Below, in pieces: positions 55,208 to 63,692 of a stretch of DNA of 64,000 nt. Origin of the DNA: Jatrophihabitans sp035642535 (lineage in GTDB: Bacteria; Actinomycetota; Actinomycetes; Mycobacteriales; Jatrophihabitantaceae). Position 1 is the stretch's first letter, and every line of letters starts with the position of its first letter. The stretch is from assembly GCA_035642535.1 (NCBI GenBank), contig DASQSE010000085.1:1-64000 (forward strand), in the 5' to 3' direction. The translations under genes and the position numbers were made by a program. The notes under the pieces were generated by a model that made no database searches, was not told the origin of the DNA, and was given only the letters and a program-made list of their open reading frames with translations.

Positions 55208-57445
55208 TCAGCGGGCGCCGACCGGCTCCTCGGGCTCGAAGCGCTCGATGGCCTCCAGAACCTCGTCGGGCGGCTCGACGGAGACCTGCGGGGTGACCCG
55301 GTCCAGCCACTTCGGGAAGAACCAGTTCGTCCGGCCCAGCAGGTGCATGAGCGAAGGGACCAGCACCGTCCGCAGCACGAAGGCGTCGAGGAAGACGGCG
55401 CTCGCCAGCCCGATGCCGAGCAACTTCACCACCCGGTTCGGGTCGATCGCGAAGCCCAGGAACACCGTGATCATGATGAACGCCGCCGCGGTGATGATGC
55501 CGCCCGTCTCGGCCTGTCCGGTCCTGATGGCGCGCCGGTTGTCGCGGGAGTGCACCCACTCCTCGTGCATCCGGCTGACCAGGAAGACCTGGTAGTCCAT
55601 CGACAGACCGAACAAGATCGCGAAGAACATCACTGGTGCCCACGCCTCGATCGGCCCGCCCTTGCCGATGCCGAGCGCTTCCGAGCCCCAGCCCCATTGG
55701 AAGATCGCCACCACCAGGCCGAACGACGCGCCGGCGGCGAGCATGTTCATGGCCGCGGCAGTGAGCGGGACGACCAGGCTGCGGAATGCGACGAGCAGCA
55801 GCAGGAACGACAGCCCGACGACCGCCGCGATGAACAGCGGCAGCTTGTCGGCGAGTACCCGGGAGAAGTCGACATAGATGGCCGTCTGCCCGTAGACGTA
55901 CACGTGGTCGGGGCTGCCGCGGTACAGGTTCGGCAGTACGTCGTCGCGCAGGTGGCTGACGAGATCGGTGGTCTTGATGTCCTGAGGCGAGGTCGTCGAC
56001 TTCAACGACACCAGGGCGATCTCGGGAGTGAGCGGCTTTGCGGGCACGTAGACGCTGGACCGGTCGACGTCGCGGACCGTACGCACTTCGCCAGCGACTC
56101 GCTGCGCGAACTGCTGGGCGTTCGGGCCGTTCACGACGAGCGTCAGCGTGGAGTTGTACCCGACGCCGAAGCCCTGCGCGATCAGGTCGTAGCCCTTCCG
56201 GGTCGTCGTGCTGGCCCGGTCGTTGCCCTGGTCGGCGTGCCCCATCCGCATGGAGAAGAACGGGAGAGCCAGCGCGACCATCACGACGGCACCGACCACA
56301 CCGGTGAGCACCTTTCGGTTCGCGACGATGTCGGACCAGCGGGCCCAGAAACCGGTCGGGTGGACGTCGATGAACTCGCCGGCGCGCACCGCGCGGCGCT
56401 GCCGGCGCGGCAGCACCTTCAGCCCGAGCAGGGACAGCAGCGACGGCAGCAGTGTCACCGACGCGAGCATGGTCAGGCTCACCGCGATCGCTGTCCCGAT
56501 CGCGATTCCGTAGAAGAAGCTGACGCCGAGCGCGGTCAGGCCGAGCATCGCGATGCACACTGTGGAGCCCGCGAACAGCACCGCACGCCCGGACGTATTG
56601 ATCGCGGCCTCGATCGACTCGTGCACGCCCATGCCGCGACGCAAGTTGCGCCGATGTCGCGTGACTATGAACAGCGCGTAGTCGATGCCGACACCGATCA
56701 CCATCAGTTCGCTGAGTTGCGGGGTCACGTTCGACACGTTCATCGCGTGCGTGAGCATGCCGATCAGCCCGAGGCCGGCGCCGAGCGCGGCGAGCGCGCT
56801 GGCGAGCGGGAGTGCCGTCGCGCCGAAGGTACGGAAGACGATCGCCAGGATGACGAATGCGGCAATGAAGCCGAGCACGGCCGGCGAGATGCCGCTCTCC
56901 GTCTGGCCCTGCCCCTGGAAGCCGTCACCGGTGAACTCCACCTGGAGTGTCTGACTACGCAGCGTCGTGAGGTGGTCGTAGACGCCGTCGAAGAGCTTCT
57001 GGTCGTAGTTGCTGGAGTACCAGGTGACGTTGACGATCGCGATCGACTTGTCCTTGGACAGCTGGGTCGGCTCGCCTGCCGTGGGGGTGGCCGTGCCGTC
57101 CGCTCCGCATCGGAAGGACGCCCACGGGGTGGTGACGCTCGTGACGTCGAGCTGGTCGCCGCACAGCTGCTGCACCGCGTCCAGGACCTTCGGCGGCGGC
57201 GTCTTCAGGTTGCCGGACTCCGCGTGCAGGACGACCTGGCCCGACAGGCCGTTCTGGCTCTCTTGCCCGGAGCTCTTCAGCAGGTTCATGACCGTCTCGG
57301 TCTCGGTACCCGGCAGGCTGAAGGTGTCCTTGTAATGCGCGCCGCCGAGCGCAGAGGAGAGACCCTGCGCCAGCACGATGAGCACCAGCCAGGCGCCGAT
57401 CACCCACCAGCGGTGGCGTATTGCGAAACGTGCAAGGGACTGCAT
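55208..57445 (-). CDS. MMPL family RND transporter
   Basis: A 745-aa protein with twelve predicted helices in two halves, each preceded by an extracytoplasmic domain, as in mycobacterial MmpL lipid exporters. First helix RHRWWVIGAWLVLIVLAQGL; conserved MMPL segments IGVGIDYALFIVTRHRRNLR (proton-relay Asp-Tyr) and ILFGLSMDYQVFLVSRMHEE in the second half. The large C-terminal domain of MmpL3 is missing. Cargo unknown; lipid or drug export is likely. ATG 57445 with GGAG seven bases upstream. Confidence 0.92.
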   Translation of the reverse strand: MQSLARFAIRHRWWVIGAWLVLIVLAQGLSSALGGAHYKDTFSLPGTETETVMNLLKSSGQESQNGLSGQVVLHAESGNLKTPPPKVLDAVQQLCGDQLDVTSVTTPWASFRCGADGTATPTAGEPTQLSKDKSIAIVNVTWYSSNYDQKLFDGVYDHLTTLRSQTLQVEFTGDGFQGQGQTESGISPAVLGFIAAFVILAIVFRTFGATALPLASALAALGAGLGLIGMLTHAMNVSNVTPQLSELMVIGVGIDYALFIVTRHRRNLRRGMGVHESIEAAINTSGRAVLFAGSTVCIAMLGLTALGVSFFYGIAIGTAIAVSLTMLASVTLLPSLLSLLGLKVLPRRQRRAVRAGEFIDVHPTGFWARWSDIVANRKVLTGVVGAVVMVALALPFFSMRMGHADQGNDRASTTTRKGYDLIAQGFGVGYNSTLTLVVNGPNAQQFAQRVAGEVRTVRDVDRSSVYVPAKPLTPEIALVSLKSTTSPQDIKTTDLVSHLRDDVLPNLYRGSPDHVYVYGQTAIYVDFSRVLADKLPLFIAAVVGLSFLLLLVAFRSLVVPLTAAAMNMLAAGASFGLVVAIFQWGWGSEALGIGKGGPIEAWAPVMFFAILFGLSMDYQVFLVSRMHEEWVHSRDNRRAIRTGQAETGGIITAAAFIMITVFLGFAIDPNRVVKLLGIGLASAVFLDAFVLRTVLVPSLMHLLGRTNWFFPKWLDRVTPQVSVEPPDEVLEAIERFEPEEPVGAR

Positions 57446-57584
57446 GCGGACACTCCAGGTGGTCGTACGGGCTCGTCACGAGGTTGAGCGGGTGCCCTGG
57501 CACGCGGCTGACACCCGGCTGGCACGGGTCATTCCGGCAACGGCCGGCAGTGGATCATGGTTCCCAGCTGATGAGACTCTTAGG

Positions 57585-58766
57585 TCAGCGCCGGTTGACG
57601 GCGATGTTGCCGTCGGCAAGGTGCACGTCGACGGTGATCGGCGTTCCGGTCGCGCCGGCGGGCGGGCTGACCGTGCGGCTGATGCCGACGCCGCTGTGGT
57701 CGTGCTCATCGAAGTCGTTGCCGTCGACCTGCAACTGACCGAGGTGGATGTTGGCGTGCACGGTCAGATTCATCGTCCGCGGAGCGATGATCTTGACCTG
57801 GCCGGCAGCCATCGTAATGTCGACGTGCCGCTCGACCGACTGCGTGGGCAGCTGCCGCAGATCGAGGGTGCCCTGTCCGAACGCAAGCTTGTACGACTCG
57901 GCCGGCGCGTCCGTCGGCTTCCACTCCCGCTGGCCGATGCCGTCGTGCAGGCTGGCGTGGCTGCCCGCGAACGCGATCGTGCCGACGACGGCGGGGATGA
58001 GCAGCGCAGTCATGCTCCACGGGGTGCGGCGCGTCACCAGTCCGGCCAGCAGCCCGACGACCACGATGCCGAGCGTCGTCCAGAAGTAGACCTGCAGCTG
58101 GATGCCGGTGACCGCGTCGATGATGCCCAGGACGGTCAGTGTGACCACGAGCGTGACGAGCATCGCGATGCGGATCGGCGCAGCGCGGCGGCGCCGGAAC
58201 CGGGACGCCTCACGCGCCTCGTCGAACCAGCTGCGTGCTTCGTGCGGCCAGGCCGGCTGCGTCGATTCGTCCTGTACGTCCTCACCCTTGGTGAGGTCGA
58301 CGGGGCCGCTACCGGGCGGGGCGGTGCGAGTCGCCTGCATCTCGCGTCGGCCGTAGAGGACAACGAGTAGGACCGCGATCACGAGCACCGGGAACACCGG
58401 GAAGAAGTGGTGCGGCGACCACCAACTGAAGGCGACCGCCCAGAGCAGCACCCCGGCGATGACCGCGGCCAGCCACAACGGGACGCGGCGGCGCCGCACC
58501 CAGCCGATGAAGCCGTCGACCGGCGCGTGCTCGGTGCCCGCGTCCGGGATGGCCGCCCAGGCGAGTAGATAGGCGAGGATCCCGGCACCGCCGAAGAACG
58601 CCGCAGTGGCGAACAGCACGCGGAACAGGACGGGGTCCACGCCGAAGTAGTCGCCCAGCCCGCTGCACACGCCGGCCGCGACGCGGTTGGTGCGGTTGCG
58701 GCGCAGCAACCGCTGGCCGGAGGCCGGGGGCGGGGTGGGGTGGCTCATGGTGTCACTCGTTGTCAT
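57585..58766 (-). CDS. PspC domain membrane protein with LiaF-like C-terminal domain
   Basis: A 393-aa protein. The PspC domain (about 18-78): RLLRRNRTNRVAAGVCSGLG, DYFGVDPVLFRVLFATAAFF. Several membrane helices follow (LWLAAVIAGVLLWAV, FPVLVIAVLLVVLYG, VVTLTVLGIIDAV, LGIVVVGLLAGLV), then an extracytoplasmic beta-rich domain with GTLDLRQLP and MAAGQVKIIAPRTMNLTVHA, like LiaF/DUF2154. It is divergent from a kinase-regulator pair whose kinase also carries PspC. By analogy with LiaF it may restrain that kinase. Confidence 0.85.
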   Translation of the reverse strand: MTTSDTMSHPTPPPASGQRLLRRNRTNRVAAGVCSGLGDYFGVDPVLFRVLFATAAFFGGAGILAYLLAWAAIPDAGTEHAPVDGFIGWVRRRRVPLWLAAVIAGVLLWAVAFSWWSPHHFFPVFPVLVIAVLLVVLYGRREMQATRTAPPGSGPVDLTKGEDVQDESTQPAWPHEARSWFDEAREASRFRRRRAAPIRIAMLVTLVVTLTVLGIIDAVTGIQLQVYFWTTLGIVVVGLLAGLVTRRTPWSMTALLIPAVVGTIAFAGSHASLHDGIGQREWKPTDAPAESYKLAFGQGTLDLRQLPTQSVERHVDITMAAGQVKIIAPRTMNLTVHANIHLGQLQVDGNDFDEHDHSGVGISRTVSPPAGATGTPITVDVHLADGNIAVNRR

Positions 58767-58804
58767 GGTTTCAGCGTGCCGCCGGGCGGGCCCCCGCGGT
58801 ATCG

Positions 58805-58861
58805 GGTGGCGCCCCGAGTGTCACCCTGAACTCCGGGCCGCAGAGAACTCGGGGCGGCACC
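58805..58861. promoter_or_regulatory. 15-bp inverted repeat between divergent PspC genes
   Basis: GGTGGCGCCCCGAGT (58805-58819) and ACTCGGGGCGGCACC (58847-58861) are inverted copies with one mismatch, 27 nt apart, in the 133-bp divergent gap. It may bind the response regulator at 60131 or form a hairpin in one of the transcripts. Confidence 0.45.
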
Positions 58862-58899
58862 TGATGCGATCCGGTGGTCATGCCCGCAATCATGGACTC

Positions 58900-60078
58900 A
58901 TGACGACCGCTGTCGAGCCTGTGCGCCGCCTTTATCGGCGCCCGGACCTCGGCATCCTTGGCGGCGTCGCCACCGGCATCGCCGAGCATCTCGGGGTCTC
59001 GAGGCGGTCCGTGCGGATCGCCTTCCTCGTTCTCGCCGTCGCCGGCGCCGGGCTCGGCGTCGCGCTCTACGGCGCATACCTCATCGTGCTGCCTCCGGCC
59101 CCGGCTGCCGGACGCGGCCGGCTGCCGACCTGGCTGGAATATCTGCTCGCCGCCGTTGCCGCGATCGCGGCGGTCGGCGTGGCCGCGACGTCGCTGCCGC
59201 AGGGCGGGCTGTTCGCGCCGATCCTGCTGGCATGCCTCGGCGGCGCGCTGATCTGGCGACAGGCCACCGAACCGGACCGGGCCCGGCTGCGCAGCCTCTC
59301 GCGCACCTCGCTCGAGGCGGCGGGCAGCGGGCGGCTCGGCCGCGTGCGGCTCGCGTCCGGCGCTGCGTTCGTCGTGGCCGGCGCGGTGTGGGCGCTGTCC
59401 CGGACTGGCTTCTCGGCCTTCCGCGACGGCTTGCTGGCCGTGTTCGTCACCATCGTCGGACTCGCGCTGCTGACCGGGCCGTGGTGGATGCGGATGATGT
59501 CGCAGCTGTCCGACGAGCGCGCCGAACGGATCCGTTCGCAGGAGCGGGCCGACATCGCTGCGCACCTGCACGACTCCGTCCTGCAGACGCTCGCGCTCAT
59601 CCAGCGCAACGCGGGCTCACCGCGCGAGGTGGCCCGGCTCGCGCGTGGCCAGGAGCGGACGCTGCGGACCCTTCTCTACGGCGAGCGCACCGCGTCCGGG
59701 CTGTTCGGCCAGGAACTGCGCAATGCCGCCGCGGAGGTCGAGGACGCGTATGCCGTGACCGTCGATCTCGTGCTCGTCGGCGATGCCCCGCTGGATGCCG
59801 ATCTGGCAGCGCTGGCGGCCGCCGCGCGCGAGGCGCTGGTCAATGCGGCGAAGCACTCCGGCGTGGATTCGGTGAGCGTCTACGCCGAGTTGGAGCCCCA
59901 CGAGGTGAGCGTGTTCGTCAAGGACCGCGGCACGGGCTTCGACATCGACGCGGTCGCCGACGACCGGCAAGGCGTCCGCGGCTCGATCATCGGGCGGATC
60001 GAGCGGCACGGCGGCACGGCGCGCATTACGACCGGCGAGGGCGCCGGCACCGAAGTCGAATTGAGGATCAAGAGATGA
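58900..60078 (+). CDS. PspC-domain histidine kinase (DesK/LiaS type)
   Basis: A 392-aa sensor kinase. An N-terminal PspC domain (about 8-68, VRRLYRRPDLGILGGVATGI, RSVRIAFLVLAVAGAGLGVA) is followed by four more hydrophobic segments (80-195). The H-box RADIAAHLHDSVLQTLALIQ has phospho-accepting His224. The ATPase domain shows REALVNAAKHSGVDSVSVY (N-box) and VKDRGTGFDID (G1). No extracellular sensor domain, so it likely senses membrane state. Start ATG 58900 is by the conserved N-terminus. Paired with the regulator 52 bases downstream. Confidence 0.9.
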   Translation: MTTAVEPVRRLYRRPDLGILGGVATGIAEHLGVSRRSVRIAFLVLAVAGAGLGVALYGAYLIVLPPAPAAGRGRLPTWLEYLLAAVAAIAAVGVAATSLPQGGLFAPILLACLGGALIWRQATEPDRARLRSLSRTSLEAAGSGRLGRVRLASGAAFVVAGAVWALSRTGFSAFRDGLLAVFVTIVGLALLTGPWWMRMMSQLSDERAERIRSQERADIAAHLHDSVLQTLALIQRNAGSPREVARLARGQERTLRTLLYGERTASGLFGQELRNAAAEVEDAYAVTVDLVLVGDAPLDADLAALAAAAREALVNAAKHSGVDSVSVYAELEPHEVSVFVKDRGTGFDIDAVADDRQGVRGSIIGRIERHGGTARITTGEGAGTEVELRIKR

Positions 60079-60130
60079 GGCGCGCCGACGGAGTCGGCTC
60101 CGCTTTCGGGTGGTGGGTGGGGTGGTGGAC

Positions 60131-60766
60131 GTGACGCGGGTGGTTTTGGTAGACGACCACGCGATGTTCCGCAGCGGCGTGCGTACTGAGCTGGGCAGCC
60201 GCGTCGACGTCGTCGGCGAGGCGGGCAGCGTCGCCGACGCAATCGCGGTGATCACCGGCACTCGTCCGGACGTCGTGCTCCTCGACGTGCACATGCCCGA
60301 CGGCGGCGGCCTGGCCGTCCTCGAAGCCGTGTCGAAGGAGCTGCCCGACACGCGGTTCCTGGCGCTGTCCGTTTCGGACGCCGCCGAGGATGTCATCGCG
60401 ATCATCCGCGCAGGTGCCTCCGGCTATGTCACCAAGACCATCTCCGCCGACGATCTCGCGGCCGCGATCACCCAGGTCGCGGGCGGCGACCCAGTGTTCA
60501 GCCCGCGGCTCGCCGGCTTCGTCCTGGATGCGTTCCGCGATGCGCCGTCGGTGCCGTCGATCGATCCGGAGATCGACCTGCTGACGCCCCGCGAGCGTGA
60601 GGTGCTGCGTCTGCTGGCGCGTGGCTATGCGTACAAGGAGATCGCGTCGGAGCTGTTCATCTCGATCAAGACGGTGGAAACGCACGCGTCGAACGTGCTG
60701 CGCAAGCTGCAGCTGTCGAACCGGCATCAGCTCACCCGATGGGCGGCCGACCGCCGCATGCTGTAG
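60131..60766 (+). CDS. LuxR/NarL family response regulator
   Basis: A 211-aa regulator, partner of the upstream kinase. Receiver: RVVLVDDHAMFRSGVRTEL, phospho-acceptor Asp52 in VVLLDVHMPDGGG, and Lys in GYVTKTISADDL. HTH: LTPREREVLRLLARGYAYKE, IASELFISIKTVETHASNVL. GTG 60131 gives the normal receiver start; a longer frame from 60110 adds MVGGVVD. It likely controls the divergent PspC gene and its own operon. It converges with the chorismate mutase gene. Confidence 0.9.
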   Translation: MTRVVLVDDHAMFRSGVRTELGSRVDVVGEAGSVADAIAVITGTRPDVVLLDVHMPDGGGLAVLEAVSKELPDTRFLALSVSDAAEDVIAIIRAGASGYVTKTISADDLAAAITQVAGGDPVFSPRLAGFVLDAFRDAPSVPSIDPEIDLLTPREREVLRLLARGYAYKEIASELFISIKTVETHASNVLRKLQLSNRHQLTRWAADRRML

Positions 60767-60772
60767 GTGAAG

Positions 60773-61069
60773 TCAGCGGGCGCCGCGGCAGACTCCACGG
60801 CAGACTTGGAGCACCGCGTCGGCCAGCGCCGGGCCGTGCGGGCCGAGCGCGGCGCGGTAGCTCTCGAGGATCACCCGTTCGCGGCCCAGTTCGACGCGGG
60901 TGCCTCCGGCGTTCATGCGGGCCGTCTGGATTCGGGTGGAGAGCTTGGCGCGTTCGGCGACGAGGAGGACGATCGCTGCGTCCAGGGCGTCGATCTGGGC
61001 ACGCAGCACCGGGACGTCGTCGGCGGCGGAACCGTCCGTCTGCTCGGCCGCGGGAGTGGCGGTGGTCAT
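60773..61069 (-). CDS. Chorismate mutase (AroQ type)
   Basis: Converts chorismate to prephenate, the branch to Phe and Tyr. The 98-aa all-helical domain shows VLRAQIDALDAAIVLLVAER, AKLSTRIQTARMNAGGTRVE and LGRERVILESYRAALG, with the spaced Arg residues expected in the active site. It is a stand-alone small mutase as in mycobacteria (Rv0948c-type), where it is also divergent from uvrD1/pcrA. ATG 61069 follows GAAGGGAAG. Upstream lie an aromatic-rich leader frame and a strong hairpin, suggesting attenuation by Phe/Tyr supply. Confidence 0.9.
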   Translation of the reverse strand: MTTATPAAEQTDGSAADDVPVLRAQIDALDAAIVLLVAERAKLSTRIQTARMNAGGTRVELGRERVILESYRAALGPHGPALADAVLQVCRGVCRGAR

Positions 61070-61116
61070 CGGTCTTCCCTTCGGTCTGCCTCCGGTCGGC
61101 GGCCCTGGAACGCGAA

Positions 61117-61142
61117 ACGCCCCGGGTCTCGGCCCGGGGCGT
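61117..61142 (-). terminator. Attenuator-type hairpin upstream of chorismate mutase
   Basis: A perfect 10-bp stem, ACGCCCCGGG with CCCGGGGCGT, and a 6-nt loop. On the minus strand it is followed by TTTCGCG. It lies 17 bases after the stop of the leader frame at 61160-61216 and 48 bases before the chorismate mutase start, the place of an attenuator. Confidence 0.65.
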
Positions 61143-61159
61143 CAGTTGGCTGGTCAGCG

Positions 61160-61216
61160 TCAGCAGGCAACAGGCACCGGGAACCGGTACCCATAAAAGA
61201 ATCGGCTGCTGCGCAC
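61160..61216 (-). CDS. Putative aromatic leader peptide of the chorismate mutase gene
   Basis: An 18-codon frame starting at GTG 61216 reads MRSSRFFYGYRFPVPVAC and ends in TGA. Five of codons 6-12 are Phe or Tyr (FFYGYRF). A terminator-like hairpin follows it, then chorismate mutase, whose pathway makes Phe and Tyr. Ribosome stalling at these codons when charged tRNA-Phe or tRNA-Tyr is scarce would be the classic attenuation mechanism. No clear Shine-Dalgarno or TAnnnT at leaderless spacing was seen; a longer overlapping frame exists in another phase. Confidence 0.6.
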   Translation of the reverse strand: MRSSRFFYGYRFPVPVAC

Positions 61217-61296
61217 GAGATAGATGGTGGCATGCCGCTGCGCCGACGGCAAACCCGGAGTTGGTGACAGTCCCCCGACGTACTGTTGACCGCGAG

Positions 61297-63636
61297 ATGA
61301 CCGACGCCCTCTTCGCGCCCGCGGACGCCGCTCCGGAACGCCGTCGCACCCGCCTCGCGGTCGAACCCGCGACCCTGCTCGACGGGCTCAATCCCCAGCA
61401 GCGGGCCGCGGTCGTGCACCGCGGCGGGCCGCTGCTGATCGTCGCCGGTGCGGGCTCGGGCAAGACCCGCGTGCTCACCCACCGCATCGCCCACCTGCTC
61501 GCCGAGGGCGACGCCTCGCCCGGGCAGATCCTCGCGATCACGTTCACGAACAAGGCGGCCGGCGAGATGAAGGAGCGGGTCGCCGCGCTGGTCGGCCCGC
61601 GCGCCCGCACCATGTGGGTGTCGACGTTCCACTCGATGTGCGTGCGGCTGCTGCGCTACGAGGCGAAGGCGCTCGGGCTCAAGTCGTCGTTCTCCATCTA
61701 CGACGCCGACGACTCGAAGCGGCTGATGACGATGGTCGGCCGCGAGCTCGACCTCGACCCCAAGCGCTACCCCGCGCGCTCGCTGACCGCCCAGATCAGC
61801 AACCTCAAGAACGAGCTCGTCACCCCCGAGGCGTGGGCGGACAAGGCGAGCACCGCACCGGAGAAGGTGCTCGCCGAGGTCTACGACCGCTACCAGACCC
61901 GGCTGCACGACGCGCACGCGCTGGACTTCGACGACCTGATCATGACGACCGTCCGGCTGCTTCAGGAGCACCCGGATGTCGCCGCGGCGTACCGGCGTCG
62001 GTTCCGGCACGTCCTCGTCGACGAGTACCAGGACACGAACCACGCGCAGTACATGCTGGTGCGGGAGCTGACGAGCGGCGACGATCCGGCACAGCTCGCT
62101 GTGGTGGGCGACGCCGACCAGTCCATCTACGCGTTCCGCGGCGCGTCCATCCGCAACATCCTCGAGTTCGAGCGCGACTTCCCCGACGCCACGACGATCA
62201 TGCTCGAGCAGAACTACCGCTCGACGCAGACGATCCTGTCCGCGGCCAATGCGGTCATCGCCCGCAACTCGGACCGCAAGCCGAAAAACCTGTGGTCCGA
62301 CGCCGGCCACGGCGAGCAGGTCAGCGGCTACGTCGCGGAGAACGAGCACGACGAGGCAGCGTGGGTCGCGCAGCAGATCGAGGAGTCCGGGACCTCGCCG
62401 GCGGATGTCGCGGTCTTCTACCGGACGAACGCGCAGTCGCGTGTCTTTGAGGAGGTGTTCATCCGCGTCGGGCTGCCGTACAAGGTGGTCGGCGCGGTGC
62501 GCTTCTACGAGCGCCGCGAGATCCGCGATGCCCTGGCCTATCTGCGGGTGATCGCGAACGCCGATGACGTCGTGTCACTGCGTCGCATCGTGAACACGCC
62601 GCGACGCGGGATCGGCGAGCGCGCCGAGGCGTGCGTCGAGGTGTTCGCGCGGGAGGAGCGCATCTCGTTCGGCGCGGCGCTCGAGCGCGCCGACGTGGTG
62701 CCCGGGCTGGCGGCGCGCTCGCTGAACGCGATCCAGGAGTTCACCTCGATGATGACAGGCCTGCGCGGGGTGGCCGCCGGACCGGACGCCACGCCCGCCG
62801 CGATCCTCGAGGCGGTGCTCGACCAGACCGGGTATCTGCGCGAGTTGCAGGCGTCCTCCGATCCGCAGGACGAGTCACGAGTGGACAACCTGCGCGAACT
62901 CGTCAGCGTGGCGAGCGAGTTCGAGGAGCAGCGGAGGGCGCAGGGGGAGGCGGCCGACCTCGACGCCTTCCTCGAGCAGGTGTCGCTCATCGCCGACGCC
63001 GACACGGTGCCCGACTCGTCCGGCGGTGTCGTGACGCTGATGACGCTGCACACCGCGAAGGGTCTCGAGTTCCCGGTCGTGTTCCTGACCGGGATGGAAG
63101 AGGGCGTCTTCCCGCACTCCCGCGCGTTGAGCGAGCCGGACGAGATGGCCGAGGAGCGGCGACTCGCCTACGTCGGCATCACCCGTGCGCAGGCGCGGCT
63201 GTGCGTGTCGCGAGCGCTCTCGCGTGCGGCGTGGGGTGCGCCGGTGTGGAATCCGCCGTCCCGGTTCCTCGACGAGATGCCGGCCGAGTTGGTGACCTGG
63301 AGCGGCGCCGTCGACCGCGTGCCGTTCGTCAATCGATACGAAGATGATTCGCCGGGCCGCTCCTCCGACCACGGCTACCGGGCGCGATCACGCTCGGCGC
63401 AGGAGCAGCTCGCCACGTCCCGGCTGGCCGGCGGACGGGGCATGCGCGGCGGGGTCGGCAACCGCGCGATCCCGGCGCTGTCGAAGGGCGACCGGGTGAC
63501 CCACGACGGCTGGGGACTCGGGACGGTGGTCGACCTGCGCGGTTCCGGTGACGGTCTGCAGGCGCAGATCGACTTCGGTGCGGATGTGGGCGTCAAGTGG
63601 CTGATGTTGCGCTACGCGCCGCTCGAGAAGCTCTGA
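61297..63636 (+). CDS. pcrA: DNA helicase PcrA (UvrD1)
   Basis: A superfamily 1A 3'-5' helicase in DNA repair and replication-conflict resolution; 779 aa. Motifs: Q motif LDGLNPQQRAAVVHRGGPLL, I AGAGSGKTRVLTHRI, Ia ITFTNKAAGEMKERV, II LVDEYQDTNHAQY, III VVGDADQSIYAFRGA, IV LEQNYRSTQTIL, V MTLHTAKGLEFPVVFLTG and VI EERRLAYVGITRAQARL. The C-terminal tail ends in a Tudor-like KGDRVTHDGWGLGTVVDLRG, which binds RNA polymerase in PcrA. ATG 61297 is by homology; TACTGT lies ten bases upstream. Divergent from chorismate mutase. Confidence 0.95.
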   Translation: MTDALFAPADAAPERRRTRLAVEPATLLDGLNPQQRAAVVHRGGPLLIVAGAGSGKTRVLTHRIAHLLAEGDASPGQILAITFTNKAAGEMKERVAALVGPRARTMWVSTFHSMCVRLLRYEAKALGLKSSFSIYDADDSKRLMTMVGRELDLDPKRYPARSLTAQISNLKNELVTPEAWADKASTAPEKVLAEVYDRYQTRLHDAHALDFDDLIMTTVRLLQEHPDVAAAYRRRFRHVLVDEYQDTNHAQYMLVRELTSGDDPAQLAVVGDADQSIYAFRGASIRNILEFERDFPDATTIMLEQNYRSTQTILSAANAVIARNSDRKPKNLWSDAGHGEQVSGYVAENEHDEAAWVAQQIEESGTSPADVAVFYRTNAQSRVFEEVFIRVGLPYKVVGAVRFYERREIRDALAYLRVIANADDVVSLRRIVNTPRRGIGERAEACVEVFAREERISFGAALERADVVPGLAARSLNAIQEFTSMMTGLRGVAAGPDATPAAILEAVLDQTGYLRELQASSDPQDESRVDNLRELVSVASEFEEQRRAQGEAADLDAFLEQVSLIADADTVPDSSGGVVTLMTLHTAKGLEFPVVFLTGMEEGVFPHSRALSEPDEMAEERRLAYVGITRAQARLCVSRALSRAAWGAPVWNPPSRFLDEMPAELVTWSGAVDRVPFVNRYEDDSPGRSSDHGYRARSRSAQEQLATSRLAGGRGMRGGVGNRAIPALSKGDRVTHDGWGLGTVVDLRGSGDGLQAQIDFGADVGVKWLMLRYAPLEKL

Positions 63637-63679
63637 GTGCCGCTGAGCGCGCACATGGGCAGTCAACGTCGGGCGGAAG

Positions 63680-63685
63680 TAGGCT
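63680..63685 (+). promoter_or_regulatory. Leaderless -10 element for the B12-binding protein gene
   Basis: TAGGCT ends seven bases before GTG 63693, identical in hexamer and spacing to the elements before glmS and the ferredoxin-NADP reductase gene. Confidence 0.6.
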
Positions 63686-63692
63686 TTCCGTC

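Noticed and set aside
61066..62349. Minus-strand open frame running through pcrA into the chorismate mutase leader
   Set aside because: It is antisense to clear PcrA motifs and has no recognisable domain; its only interesting part is the overlap with the leader region, where a different phase encodes the aromatic peptide.
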